Positions 7,503 through 15,850 of a stretch of 19,280 nt of DNA are shown here, one piece after another. Source of the stretch: DASULK01 sp036278255. GTDB lineage: Bacteria > Actinomycetota > Actinomycetes > Mycobacteriales > Micromonosporaceae. The notes below the pieces were generated by a model that saw only the letters and a program-made list of their open reading frames with translations, was not told the origin of the DNA and did not search any database. A program made the translations under genes and the position numbers. The stretch is from the NCBI GenBank assembly GCA_036278255.1, contig DASULK010000202.1, positions 1 through 19,280 of the forward strand, written 5' to 3'. How positions within the stretch are numbered: the first letter of the stretch is position 1; every line of letters starts with the position of its first letter.

Positions 7503-8375
7503 TCAACCCATACTGTGGCCTCCGAAGGAACGGCCAAGCTGTCGGGCTTCTGTCTCCATCTCGGTGATCAGCGTGCCGCCACGGGTGCCGTACTTGATGA
7601 TCGCATCGGAGAAGGGGCTCAAAACGATCGAGCGCAGGGCCTGCAGCATGCCGATCGAACGTGGCACGAAGATCCTGCGCTTCTTCTTCTCGATGCCGCG
7701 CAGCAGCGCGAGGGCAGCCTCCTGCACCGAAAGCTCGGTGGACATCGGCCACGGCAGCTTCCGGCGCACTCTTCGATAGGAGATCGGCAGATCGCTCGCG
7801 AAACCACGGACGAGATCGGTATCGATCCAGATGGGATGAGCGGTACCGACACGCACCCCCAGGTGGGCGACCTCCAGCCGCAGCACGTTGCCGAACTGCT
7901 CCACCCCGGCCTTGGAGGCGCAGTAAGCAGCCAGGCCCGGCAGAGCGGAGAAGGCGGCAGCCGAAGAAATCAACAGAAGGTAGCCCTGGCTGGAGATCAG
8001 GTGCGGAAGGGCGGCGCTCGCGGTCCGCACGACGCCGTTCAAATTCACATCGATGGTTCGCGTCAGTGCCTCTACCGGGCCGGTGTTGACGGTGCCGAGA
8101 TTGACGATCCCCGCATTCGCCACCACGGCGTCCAGACGGCCAAACGTCTGTACAGCGGAGGTAACCGCAGCGTCAAGGGCCACCTGGTCTGTGACGTCAC
8201 ACTCGGCCCAGTGACCGCCCAACTCCGCTGCTAGGTTGTTCAGCCGCTGCGGTTCCAGGCCGATCAGGGAGACGTTCGCCCTGCGGGCCGCGGCGAGACG
8301 CGCCACCGCCTCCCCGATGCCTCGCGCCGCCCCGGTAATGAGGATGGTCTTGCCACGAAGTGATGAATTCTTCAT
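7503..8375 (-). CDS. Short-chain dehydrogenase/reductase (SDR)
   Basis: The product is a 290-residue classical SDR. It carries the cofactor motif TGAARGIG (14-21), NAG (87-89), the catalytic Ser in LLISSAA (137/138), and YCASK (Tyr151, Lys155). D60 in CDV matches the adenine-ring contact. It is expected to oxidise or reduce an alcohol/carbonyl with NAD(P)(H). The substrate is unknown. The basic C-terminus (IEKKKRRIFVPR and beyond) is longer than the minimal SDR and resembles members acting on lipid-like substrates. The ATG at 8375 is chosen over a more upstream in-frame start because the fold begins here and GAGGT lies about 9 bases upstream. The gene begins 7 bases after the methyltransferase stop, so the two are almost surely one operon. 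Confidence 0.88.
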   Translation of the reverse strand: MKNSSLRGKTILITGAARGIGEAVARLAAARRANVSLIGLEPQRLNNLAAELGGHWAECDVTDQVALDAAVTSAVQTFGRLDAVVANAGIVNLGTVNTGPVEALTRTIDVNLNGVVRTASAALPHLISSQGYLLLISSAAAFSALPGLAAYCASKAGVEQFGNVLRLEVAHLGVRVGTAHPIWIDTDLVRGFASDLPISYRRVRRKLPWPMSTELSVQEAALALLRGIEKKKRRIFVPRSIGMLQALRSIVLSPFSDAIIKYGTRGGTLITEMETEARQLGRSFGGHSMG

Positions 8376-8382
8376 CGATGCG

Positions 8383-9015
8383 CTACCTCGATGGTTTGCG
8401 AGCAGCCAGCCGCTCCACGATGCCGAGCGCGAAGCGTTCGTGGGCTTCGATCGGCCAGCCCCAGGACCGCACCTGCCGGATCGGTCGGCGGCGGAAATGC
8501 TCGCCACCGACCGGGACACTGACCAACTCCATCAGTCGCTGCACAGCACGGACCAGCCGCGGTGCCGCTTCGACGTGGTCGGCCAGAACCAGCAGTCCCC
8601 CCGGGCGCAGGACACGAGCCATCTCCTGCAACGCCTGCCGGTCATCGGGGATCGCGCAGAGTGAGAAGGTGCAGACGACGGTATCGAAGGAGTTGTCGCC
8701 GAAGTCGAGGGCCTGCGCGTCGCCGATCCGCAGATCCACCTGCAGGCCGAGGTGCTCGGCACGGTCACGGGCGACCTGCAGCATCCCCGGGCTCCATTCC
8801 ACCCCGGTCAGCCGCACACCCTCGGGATAGTGGGTGAGGTTGAGCCCGGTGCCGATCGCCACTTCGAGAACATCGCCGGTCGCCTTCGTGCAGACCCAAG
8901 AGCGGCTGTCCCGGAAGAGGCGGCGGTCCATGAAGCCCATTTGCCGGTCGTACGACCCGGCCTGCTTGTCCCAGAATCGGCGCAGCCGCTGGTCGCGATC
9001 CACCGGTCCGGTCAT
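8383..9015 (-). CDS. Class I SAM-dependent methyltransferase (UbiE/Methyltransf_11 type)
   Basis: The product has 210 residues. Motif I is VLEVAIGTGLNL (49-60), the post-I acidic strand is GVEWSPGML (71-79), motif II region GDAQALDFGDNSFDTVVC spans 98-115, and ARVLRPGGLLVLADH is the typical strand after it. The N-terminal YDRQMGFMDRRLF helix resembles UbiE-like and phospholipid N-methyltransferase-like small-molecule enzymes. The acceptor is unknown. GGGAGGAG lies 7 bases before the ATG, a very strong ribosome binding site. It is first in a two-gene unit with the SDR, suggesting methylation and oxidoreduction of one shared metabolite (inference). Confidence 0.85.
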   Translation of the reverse strand: MTGPVDRDQRLRRFWDKQAGSYDRQMGFMDRRLFRDSRSWVCTKATGDVLEVAIGTGLNLTHYPEGVRLTGVEWSPGMLQVARDRAEHLGLQVDLRIGDAQALDFGDNSFDTVVCTFSLCAIPDDRQALQEMARVLRPGGLLVLADHVEAAPRLVRAVQRLMELVSVPVGGEHFRRRPIRQVRSWGWPIEAHERFALGIVERLAARKPSR

Positions 9016-9101
9016 CCCGGCTCTCCTCCCGGTCAGGGACAGACTACCAACGACGGTATACCCCTGGGTCGAGCATGACCTCCGGCGGTTGACGAGACGG
9101 C

Positions 9102-9576
9102 TCAGATCAACCGAAATCGGTGCTCGCCGGTGCGGGCGAGGTCGATGAGGAAAGAGCGCTTATGCGGGTCCGCCCAGTCGCCCCACTCGTCGGCAGCGAT
9201 CAGTGTCCAGACGCCCCACTCAAGGATCATGTAGCGCAGCGCCACCGGCCAGAGGACAGGACGGTGACCCGTCGTAGGTGCTGCCTTCCCCCCCCAGGGA
9301 TAGACCACCCATGCCGTGCCGTCGATAACTACCGGGTTCTGCGTCGACAAGGGCAACGGCGTGACCCTGCGCCCGCAGCCCACGAACCCAACCGGCCATT
9401 GATTCGGCAGCCGCGAACGGGCTGCACGTACGTTTGACGACCGCCCGGCGGCCGGCGACCCGGGCCGGAAACACCGGGGCGTACAAATAGCACGACTCGT
9501 CGTCGCGGTCCTCATCGGAGATCCCGAAGTGCGCGAAAACTTCAGGATGTTCGGCGGCTCGTGGCGCCAGGATCAT
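9102..9576 (-). pseudogene. Decayed kinase gene (aminoglycoside-phosphotransferase fold), frameshifted and truncated
   Basis: Read from the ATG at 9576, the first frame gives a kinase-like N-lobe: GISDEDRDDESCYLYAPVF, then AGRRAVVKRTCSPFAAAESMAGWVRGL, whose Lys48 would be the ATP-binding lysine. Near 9360 the homology moves to a second frame (VTPLPLSTQNPVVIDGTAWVVYPW). At a run of eight C (9288-9295) it appears to return to the first frame (EGSTYDGSP), which stops at 9220-9222. The second frame continues to TGA 9102 (EWGVWTLIAADEWGDWADPHKRSFLIDLA). The expected catalytic loop (HGDxxxxN) and metal-binding Asp are absent in every frame, and total length is about half of a normal APH-fold kinase. 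The start lies 35 bases inside the exporter gene. The family call is from pattern only, without alignment. A pair of sequencing errors could explain the two shifts but not the missing catalytic half. Confidence 0.65.
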
Positions 9577-11242
9577 CTCTGGTACTCCGTGTCCGCGGTT
9601 TAAGGAAGCTAGGCCGAGCCAGCGACGATACCGTCGCAGACCCGCCGAGGAGAAGCGGCAGGAAGACGGCCAGCGCCAAGGTGATTCCGACGATCAGGAA
9701 GGCGGTGCTGATCGCGCTGGACATGCCTTCGATGATCGGCGCAGCCAGCCGGGGATCCAGATCCTCCAGGAACGACGTATCGTTCATGTCGACAATGAGG
9801 TTCCCGTCCTGCGCACTCTGTACGACTGGCCGGTTGGCGGGGTCCGCGAGCACTGCCGAGTCGTGCAGTGCCGCCTGAAACGACGGCGTGGAGTGGGCGG
9901 CTTGGAACGCCTGGGTGATCCGGTCGCCGACGACTCCGAACACCACTGACACGAGGATCGCCGTCCCGGCTGCGCCACCGATCTGGCGGAAGAAGGTAAA
10001 AAGCCCACTGGCGACGCCGATGTCGCGCGGTAGCACACCGTCCTGGAGCGCCGCCATGACGACCTGGAAGAAGACGCCGACCCCCAGGCCCATGGCGGCT
10101 GTGACGCTGCCGGTTACCCACAGCGGGGTGTTGACGCCCAGCGCCGCGAACGCGAAAGCTGAGGCCGCGACCGCGGTGACGCCGAGGACGAGGAATTCAC
10201 GGTGGCGACCGGTTTTGACGACGATGGGGCCGACGATCCGGCTCGCGGCGAGGATGGCTGCGGTCTGGGGTAGGAGCATCAGCCCGGCGGCGGTCGGGCT
10301 TAGTCCCTTGACGAGTTGAAGGTACAGGGGGAGCAGCAGCATCCCGCCGAAGATCCCTATGCCGACCACGAAGTTGATGACGTTGACCAGCGTAAAGACC
10401 CGGCTGCGAAACAGCTTCGGGGGAAGCAGGGCCGCATCCCCCATTCGCCGCTCGACCAGGACGAACAGTCCCAGTCCCGCTAATCCAAGCGCGATCATGG
10501 CGGCCGACCGCGCTGACATCCATCCCCATTCAGTCCCCCGCTCGGTCACGATCAGCATCGGGACCAGGCCGAGAATGAGCGCGGCGACACCGCCGTAGTC
10601 CACCCGCTGCGCGACCCGCCTATTCGGCAATGCAAAGAGTCTTGCGACGATAACCAGCGCGATCAATCCCAGCGGGAGGTTGATGAGGAACGCCCAGCGC
10701 CAGCCGTCCACTCCGAGGAGACTGTCGGTTCCGGCGAAGAAGCCGCCGAGCACTGGACCGGCAATGCTCGCGATCCCGAATACCGAGCCGAGGTACGCCT
10801 GGTGGCGCACCCGCTCCTCTGGCGACAGCAGGTCGGCCAGGATCGCTAATGCCAGCGGCATCAGACCCCCCGCCCCCGCTCCCTGGAACGCGCGGTAGGC
10901 CGCCAGCTCGTACATTGACCCGGCCAGCGCGCACAGCAGCGACCCAACCAGGAAGACCGAGATCGAGATCAAATATAGCGTCTTGCGGCCGTACAAATCG
11001 GAGAGCTTGCCGTACAGCGGGGCGGAGAGCACCGAGGTGATCAGGTAGGAGGTTGTGGCCCACCCCTGGAAGGTCAGGCCGTCCAGCCGGTCGGCCATGG
11101 TCCGCAGCGCCGAGGCGATGATCATCTGATCGAGCGCGGACAGGAGGACCCCGAGCATGAGCCCGGCCATGATGACCCTGACCGTACGCCGCCCCGGCAC
11201 CGGCCGGTCCACCGCCGGAGCCGGGGCGGACGCTGTGATCAC
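9542..11242 (-). CDS. MFS drug/metabolite exporter, DHA2 family (14 TM, EmrB/QacA type)
   Basis: The product has 566 residues with about 14 hydrophobic helices. Motif D1-like LDQMIIASAL lies at 37-46, motif A GKLSDLYGRK at 78-87, and antiporter motif C GSVFGIASIAGPVLGG at 152-167. A large extracytoplasmic loop between the last two helices (about 440-515) is usual for DHA2 exporters. The family expels lipophilic or cationic drugs, antibiotics and toxic metabolites in exchange for protons. The start is a GTG whose bases overlap the TGA of the upstream DsbA-like gene (GTGA), indicating translational coupling. In place of the common LDxTIV motif it has LDQMII, a conservative change. The actual substrate is not deducible. 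Confidence 0.9.
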   Translation of the reverse strand: MITASAPAPAVDRPVPGRRTVRVIMAGLMLGVLLSALDQMIIASALRTMADRLDGLTFQGWATTSYLITSVLSAPLYGKLSDLYGRKTLYLISISVFLVGSLLCALAGSMYELAAYRAFQGAGAGGLMPLALAILADLLSPEERVRHQAYLGSVFGIASIAGPVLGGFFAGTDSLLGVDGWRWAFLINLPLGLIALVIVARLFALPNRRVAQRVDYGGVAALILGLVPMLIVTERGTEWGWMSARSAAMIALGLAGLGLFVLVERRMGDAALLPPKLFRSRVFTLVNVINFVVGIGIFGGMLLLPLYLQLVKGLSPTAAGLMLLPQTAAILAASRIVGPIVVKTGRHREFLVLGVTAVAASAFAFAALGVNTPLWVTGSVTAAMGLGVGVFFQVVMAALQDGVLPRDIGVASGLFTFFRQIGGAAGTAILVSVVFGVVGDRITQAFQAAHSTPSFQAALHDSAVLADPANRPVVQSAQDGNLIVDMNDTSFLEDLDPRLAAPIIEGMSSAISTAFLIVGITLALAVFLPLLLGGSATVSSLARPSFLKPRTRSTRDDPGATSRRTS

Positions 11243-11874
11243 AACCCGCCTTCCGTCTCCAGCAACGACCGCAGACGGTCAACGCTCAGCGCACCAGAGA
11301 CCGCGGCGCCTTGCCCGATGCGATACGAGGGGACCGCGGTAACGCCGGCCTCGGCCGCGGCGCTGCGGTCGGCCCGGACATCGTCTGTGTAGGCGTCACC
11401 GTGCCACAGCTTCTCTATCGCCGCGCCGTCCAAGCCGACGTCGATGGCCAGCCCGGACAGCACCTGCTGGTCTGCGATGTTGACCAACTCGGTGTGGTAA
11501 GCCACGAAGAGGCGTTCGATGACCGGATCGGCTAACCCATGATCGGCCGCCAGACGGGTGAGTCGATGCGCGTCGAAAGTGTTCACCGGCCGCACCGACT
11601 CCGGCCTGAGCACCAGCCCTTCGGACCGGCCCGCTGCCTCCACCCTCTCAACAATCTTGGATGGCTCGCCCGGCGGCAGGTTCCAGTCCGACCGCATGAT
11701 CTCGCCGAGAGTGCGGGTGGGTGTGCGCGAGTGACCGGGGCGCAGCTCGAAGGCCCGCCATCGCACCCGGATCAGGTCGGCGTTCGGGAACGCCGCCAGT
11801 GCCGTCTCCCATCTGCGCTTGCCCACGTAGCACCACGGGCATACGACGTCGAACCAGATATCGACCGTCACCAT
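11239..11874 (-). CDS. DsbA-family oxidoreductase, FrnE/2-hydroxychromene-2-carboxylate isomerase-like
   Basis: The product has 211 residues. The thioredoxin-fold strand VTVDIWFDVVCPWCYVGKRR carries CPWC at 12-15, an all-helical insertion spans about 55-165, and GVTAVPSYRI (178-187) supplies the cis-proline loop. No signal peptide is present, so it should act in the cytoplasm, as the FrnE proteins do. FrnE-like proteins occur in polyketide clusters and in oxidative stress defence; catalysis may be disulfide exchange or glutathione/mycothiol-linked isomerisation. ATG 11874 is chosen because AAAGG precedes it and the fold starts at VTVDIWFD. A GTG at 11904 in the same frame has no good ribosome site. 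The gene lies 39 bases after the MDR gene and overlaps the exporter start, so it is the middle of an operon. Confidence 0.88.
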   Translation of the reverse strand: MVTVDIWFDVVCPWCYVGKRRWETALAAFPNADLIRVRWRAFELRPGHSRTPTRTLGEIMRSDWNLPPGEPSKIVERVEAAGRSEGLVLRPESVRPVNTFDAHRLTRLAADHGLADPVIERLFVAYHTELVNIADQQVLSGLAIDVGLDGAAIEKLWHGDAYTDDVRADRSAAAEAGVTAVPSYRIGQGAAVSGALSVDRLRSLLETEGGL

Positions 11875-11913
11875 CGCATTTCTTACCTTTCGATGTTTCT
11901 GCACTCTGGCGGT

Positions 11914-12828
11914 TCAGTTGACGGTCAAAACGATCTTCCCGCGGATGTTGCCAGCCTTGTACGAGCGGTGTGCCTCGGCAGCCCGGGCCAGCGGAAAAGT
12001 CTCGCGGATGTGCACGGTCAGCTTGCCTTGAGCGAACAGGTCGGCCAGTTCGGCGAGCCGTGCCGCGGAACGCTTGGGCGGGGTGAGCCGGACACCAAGA
12101 TCCGCTGCCTTCTGGTGCTCGACCAGGGTGAGGATGCGACCGCGGTCCTTGATGAGCTTGAGGCTGGCGTCCAGCGCCACGCCTCCCACCCCATCGAGGG
12201 AAGCGGTCACGCCCTCAGGCGCCAGCGACTTCACCCGCTCAACAAAGTCGTCGCCGTAGGCGATGGGCAGCGCGCCGAGCGAACACAGGTAGTCGTGCTG
12301 AGTCTCGCGGGCGGCGCCGATCACCTTCGCCCCCCAGTGCCGCGCCAACTGGACGGCGATGGTGCCGACCGAACCAGCGGCCCCGTGGACCAGCAGCGTG
12401 TCGCCCTCGCCGACTTCCATTTCCCGCAGCGCGATGTGGGCGGTCTGCGCCCCGGCGGTAAACCCGCCGGCGACCTCCCAGGGCATCGACGCGGGCTTGG
12501 CGATGACCTGTTCGACGGGGACCACCAGGTGCTCCCGATAGGAGTTCAGCAGCCCGAAGCCCAGAACCTCGTCGCCAACGGCGAACCCGGTTACGCCCGC
12601 ACCGACCTGGTTGACGATACCGGCGAACTCGTTGCCGGGAATCCGGGGATAGCCCGCGTCGGCGCCTGCGGGCAGCCAGCCTTCGACCACCGCGATGTCG
12701 AACGGCTGCACCCCGGCGGCCTTCACCCGGATCTGCACCTCGCCCGGGCCGGCCTGCGGCTCCGGCACATCGATCAACCGCAGCACCTCCGGACCACCCG
12801 GCTCGTAGAACACAATCGCCTTGCTCAT
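11914..12828 (-). CDS. NADP-dependent oxidoreductase, MDR superfamily (zinc-less quinone-oxidoreductase type)
   Basis: The product has 304 residues. The N-terminal GroES-like domain (MSKAIVFYEPGGPEVL onward, with GNEFAGIV and VGDEVLGF) is followed by a Rossmann domain with HGAAGSVGTIAVQLA (148-162). The cysteines that bind catalytic and structural zinc in alcohol dehydrogenases are absent, which places it with quinone/enone reductases. Such enzymes reduce quinones or alpha,beta-unsaturated carbonyls using NADPH. ATG 12828 is preferred; a GTG directly in front (12831) is also in frame. It opens the MDR–DsbA–exporter unit, and 129 bases separate it from the end of the LuxR gene. That gap holds an imperfect palindrome that could be its operator. 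Confidence 0.9.
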   Translation of the reverse strand: MSKAIVFYEPGGPEVLRLIDVPEPQAGPGEVQIRVKAAGVQPFDIAVVEGWLPAGADAGYPRIPGNEFAGIVNQVGAGVTGFAVGDEVLGFGLLNSYREHLVVPVEQVIAKPASMPWEVAGGFTAGAQTAHIALREMEVGEGDTLLVHGAAGSVGTIAVQLARHWGAKVIGAARETQHDYLCSLGALPIAYGDDFVERVKSLAPEGVTASLDGVGGVALDASLKLIKDRGRILTLVEHQKAADLGVRLTPPKRSAARLAELADLFAQGKLTVHIRETFPLARAAEAHRSYKAGNIRGKIVLTVN

Positions 12829-12849
12829 CACCCGCTCACTTTCATCAAT

Positions 12850-12878
12850 CCAGCTCCCCGGTTAGGGGAAACAGCTGG
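12850..12878. promoter_or_regulatory. Imperfect palindrome upstream of the MDR oxidoreductase gene
   Basis: CCAGCT-CCCC, a five-base centre, then GGGG, a four-base bulge and AGCTGG form an inverted repeat ending about 22 bases upstream of the MDR start. It could be an operator, or the terminator hairpin of the upstream LuxR gene. There is no T-run. Confidence 0.35.
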
Positions 12879-12957
12879 TCATGACGTTACGGAGCGGGGC
12901 ACCGGACCGAATCCGTGGAAGCACGGTAGTCACCACGGGCACGTTCCGTGCGATCGT

Positions 12958-15726
12958 TCATCCGTTCAGATCGAACCGGGTCAGCTCGGTCCGCGAGGTG
13001 ACGCCAAGCTTGGGATAGGCCTTGTAGAGGTGGTACTCAACGGTCCGGTGACTCAGGAACAGCTGCGCGGCGATGTCGCGGTTACTTATCCCGGAGGCGG
13101 CGAGCCGTACGATCTGCAACTCCTGGGGGGTGAGACGAGCGAGCACGTCCTGCCCCCGGCCGTCGGCGGGCGCCACCGTTTCCCCGGTAGCGCGCAGCTC
13201 GGCCCGGGCACGGTCGGCCCATGGAACGGCGCCGAGCCGTTCAAAAATCTTCAAAGCCGATTTCAGCGGCTCGCGGGCGTCCGATCGGCGCCGGGCACGG
13301 CGCAGCCACGCCCCGTACAGCAGTTCGGTGCGGGCCCGTTCGAACGGCCGCTCGCCCTCCTCGTGCAGGCGCACTGCCCGCTCGTAGTGCCCGCCCGCCT
13401 CCTCGGCGGGGCCCAGCATCGCGCGGCAGCGCAGCGTGACGGCCGCCGCCCACGGCCGGTCCGACGCGGCGGCCCACTCCTCGAACCGCCGGTACGGTTC
13501 CGCCGCCCGCTCCGGTGCCCCGGCGCCGACCGCGGCCTCCACCAGATCCGCGGTGGCGAAGACGACGGCCGCGGTGTGCCGGACAGATCCGCGCGCCGCC
13601 TCCTCGAATCTTCGCATCGCCTCCTCGTACCGGCCGAAACCGAGGTCGAGCAGGCCCAGCGCGCAGTCGGCGGCCGCCGCTGCCTCGGCGACGCTGCTTG
13701 AGTCTGCTTGCACAGCACGGACCAGCTCGCGGCATCGTTCCTCGGCACCCTCGATGGCCGCGATCCGGGCCGTCACCGCAGCTATCCGTCCGGCCCGGTG
13801 ACTCTGACCGGTGTCACGGGCGAGCTCCATCGCCTCGGTCATGGTCGCGGTCGCGTCTCGGTGCCGGGCGGCCATGACCTGGGCTTGCGCGAGCATCTGC
13901 AGCATTCCGGGAAGCGCGCCGGCTTGGCCACGTCGACGGACCCGAGACACATCGGCGGCAGCCAGTTCCGCCGCCGTCTCATCGTCACCGAGCAGCAGGG
14001 CCATGGTGATCACGAAAATTCGGGCGATGAGACTCTCGAACGGGTCCGTCCGCGCCTTCGCCACGAGCGCTCGCAGAATGGGCAGCCCGGCTGCGTGGTC
14101 ACCGTTGACGAGATGCGAGAGCGCGACGATCGCCGCCGCGATCGCTTCCGCTTCGGCCCGATCCGTATAGAAGCCTGATTCGACGTCCCCATCAGAGCCT
14201 GCGGCGCCGAACGACCGCTCAAGAGTCGCGGCGAGTGCCGCCACCTTGCGTAGCGCCGCGCCCTCACCCGACGACCAGGCGTTGCCTGCCGCGATGACCA
14301 GCAGTGTGAGGGCCAACCCGGGGTCGGCGAGAGTAATCGGCGCGGCATTGTCGATAAGGTATTGCGCAGTGCCCTGCGGGGTACCGCGTTCGAACTCGAC
14401 GGAGGCGCGGACCATCGCGAGGCCGGCGTGCAGCAGTGGATCCCCGGTCAGCGCTGTGGCTCGCTCCGTTAGCGCGTCCGCGTGCTCGGTCAGACCTGCG
14501 GTGATCGCCGACTGTGCGGCGCGTATCGTGCGCCGGGCCCGTTGCACCTGATCAGGGCTGAGTCGCCCGGCCTGCTCGTACATAAGGGCCGCCGTGGAGA
14601 GGGCGCCACGCGCCCGCGCCCTCTCGGCGGCGTGTTCCAGTTCGGCGGCGATGTGCTCGTCGGGCACCACCGCGGCCGTAGCCCGGTGCAGGGCCCGCCG
14701 GTCGCCGTCAACCACCTCGGCGAGCGCCTCATGGACCGCCAGGCGCGTGGTCAGCGCAACGTTTTGGTACGCAGCCGCGCGGATCAGCGGGTGGCGGAAG
14801 GCCACGGAGCTCCCAATGATCCGCAGCAGACCGGCCCGCTCAGCAGCCTCGAGGTCACCCGCGGAGGCCCCCAGGTTCCGTACCGCCTGCAGCACGGTCC
14901 CCAGATCGCCGGTCCCCTCAGCGGCGGCAACCACGAGGGCCAACCGGGAGCGCTGCGGCAATCGATCGATCTGGGCGCCGAACACGGCAAGCACCCGCCG
15001 GCCGACCGGCAGAGCACCGGCGGGCGTCACTTGCCCGACATGTTCCTCGTCGCTCACGCCGGCGGAGAGCTCGATCAACGCGAGCGGGTTCCCAGCCGAC
15101 TCTTGCAGGATCCGGTCCCGTAACGGCGCGGCCAGCCCCGGAGCGTGCTCGGCAAGGAGCGCGGTGGCGGCCTCGCGGTCCAGCCTGTCCAGCGCCAGCT
15201 CGGGCAGCCCGCGTGCATCGAATCCGTCCCGGGCCGCGAAGACCACGGCGACGCCCTCGGCATCGACGCGGCGGGCAGCGAAGAGCAGGGCCTCGGCGGA
15301 CTCCGGGTCAATCCAATGTGCGTCGTCGATCAGACAGAGCAGCGGCTGTTCTCCGGCCAGCTCCGACAACAGGGTGAGCAGGGCCAGCCCGACCAGGAGC
15401 CGGTCACCGCCGGCCGCCTCCGACAGTCCGAGGGCGCCCCGCAACGCGTAGGCCTGCGCGCCGGGAAGCACGTCCAGCCGCGACAGCACCGGGCGCACGA
15501 GCATCTGCAGTGCGGCGAACGGCAAAGCCGCCTCCGCTTCCACCCCGGTGGCGCACAGGACCCGCAAGCCCGCTGCCTCCAGGACGGCCTGGTTGAGCAA
15601 GGCGGTCTTCCCGATGCCCGCGTCGCCGCGTACCACCAGGACGCCACTGCGCCCCGCCCGGGCCTCGGCGATCAGCCGTGCGATCCGGTCCCGTTCCGCA
15701 TCCCGTCCCCGCAGCATGGTTTGCAT
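12958..15726 (-). CDS. Large LuxR-family ATPase regulator (LAL type)
   Basis: The product has 922 residues. An N-terminal STAND/AAA-like ATPase carries Walker A GDAGIGKT (34-41) and Walker B LLCLIDDAHW (129-138). A long helical, TPR-like middle (about 350-850) is rich in alanine and arginine. The C-terminal LuxR helix-turn-helix occupies about 862-920, with LTPQELQIVRLAASGISNRDIAAQLFLSHRTVEYHL typical of this class. LAL regulators bind ATP and an inducer and activate sugar-use or secondary-metabolite genes. The start ATG 15726 has a weak ribosome site; ATG 15717 is an in-frame alternative. The HTH reads KAYPKLGV where KVFRKLGV or KLY-type residues are common, a small variation. It lies between galK and the MDR–DsbA–exporter unit on the same strand, so it could control either. 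Neither link is shown directly. Confidence 0.92.
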   Translation of the reverse strand: MQTMLRGRDAERDRIARLIAEARAGRSGVLVVRGDAGIGKTALLNQAVLEAAGLRVLCATGVEAEAALPFAALQMLVRPVLSRLDVLPGAQAYALRGALGLSEAAGGDRLLVGLALLTLLSELAGEQPLLCLIDDAHWIDPESAEALLFAARRVDAEGVAVVFAARDGFDARGLPELALDRLDREAATALLAEHAPGLAAPLRDRILQESAGNPLALIELSAGVSDEEHVGQVTPAGALPVGRRVLAVFGAQIDRLPQRSRLALVVAAAEGTGDLGTVLQAVRNLGASAGDLEAAERAGLLRIIGSSVAFRHPLIRAAAYQNVALTTRLAVHEALAEVVDGDRRALHRATAAVVPDEHIAAELEHAAERARARGALSTAALMYEQAGRLSPDQVQRARRTIRAAQSAITAGLTEHADALTERATALTGDPLLHAGLAMVRASVEFERGTPQGTAQYLIDNAAPITLADPGLALTLLVIAAGNAWSSGEGAALRKVAALAATLERSFGAAGSDGDVESGFYTDRAEAEAIAAAIVALSHLVNGDHAAGLPILRALVAKARTDPFESLIARIFVITMALLLGDDETAAELAAADVSRVRRRGQAGALPGMLQMLAQAQVMAARHRDATATMTEAMELARDTGQSHRAGRIAAVTARIAAIEGAEERCRELVRAVQADSSSVAEAAAAADCALGLLDLGFGRYEEAMRRFEEAARGSVRHTAAVVFATADLVEAAVGAGAPERAAEPYRRFEEWAAASDRPWAAAVTLRCRAMLGPAEEAGGHYERAVRLHEEGERPFERARTELLYGAWLRRARRRSDAREPLKSALKIFERLGAVPWADRARAELRATGETVAPADGRGQDVLARLTPQELQIVRLAASGISNRDIAAQLFLSHRTVEYHLYKAYPKLGVTSRTELTRFDLNG

Positions 15727-15850
15727 AATCTATCCAGCCGATCAAGCACTGAGGCAGCTTGGTCGACGCGTTTGCGCCCCGGCCCGTCGCCTGCCATGAA
15801 TACATTCCGGCGAGGGCGCCTACCGCTGTAACGAGGCCGGCAGGCACTGA

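Noticed and set aside
7245..8234. A 329-codon plus-strand frame overlapping the doxX end and the SDR
   Set aside because: It overlaps two supported genes and crosses the terminator hairpin; its proline/arginine-rich start is a shadow of doxX.
9057..9072. TATACCCCTGGGTCGA upstream of the methyltransferase, like a CsoR copper operator
   Set aside because: Only one half resembles the TACCC-type arm; the other arm fails (GGGTC), and no copper gene is directly downstream.
11539..13701. A 720-codon open frame on the plus strand
   Set aside because: It lies antisense to the DsbA-like, MDR and LuxR genes, which carry clear family motifs. Its product is low-complexity and resembles no family; long antisense frames are common at this GC content.
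15789..15845. GCCTGCC ... GGCAGGC inverted repeat between galK and the LuxR gene
   Set aside because: The 7-bp arms are separated by 43 bases, so a hairpin is possible but weak; I could not tell it from chance at this GC content.
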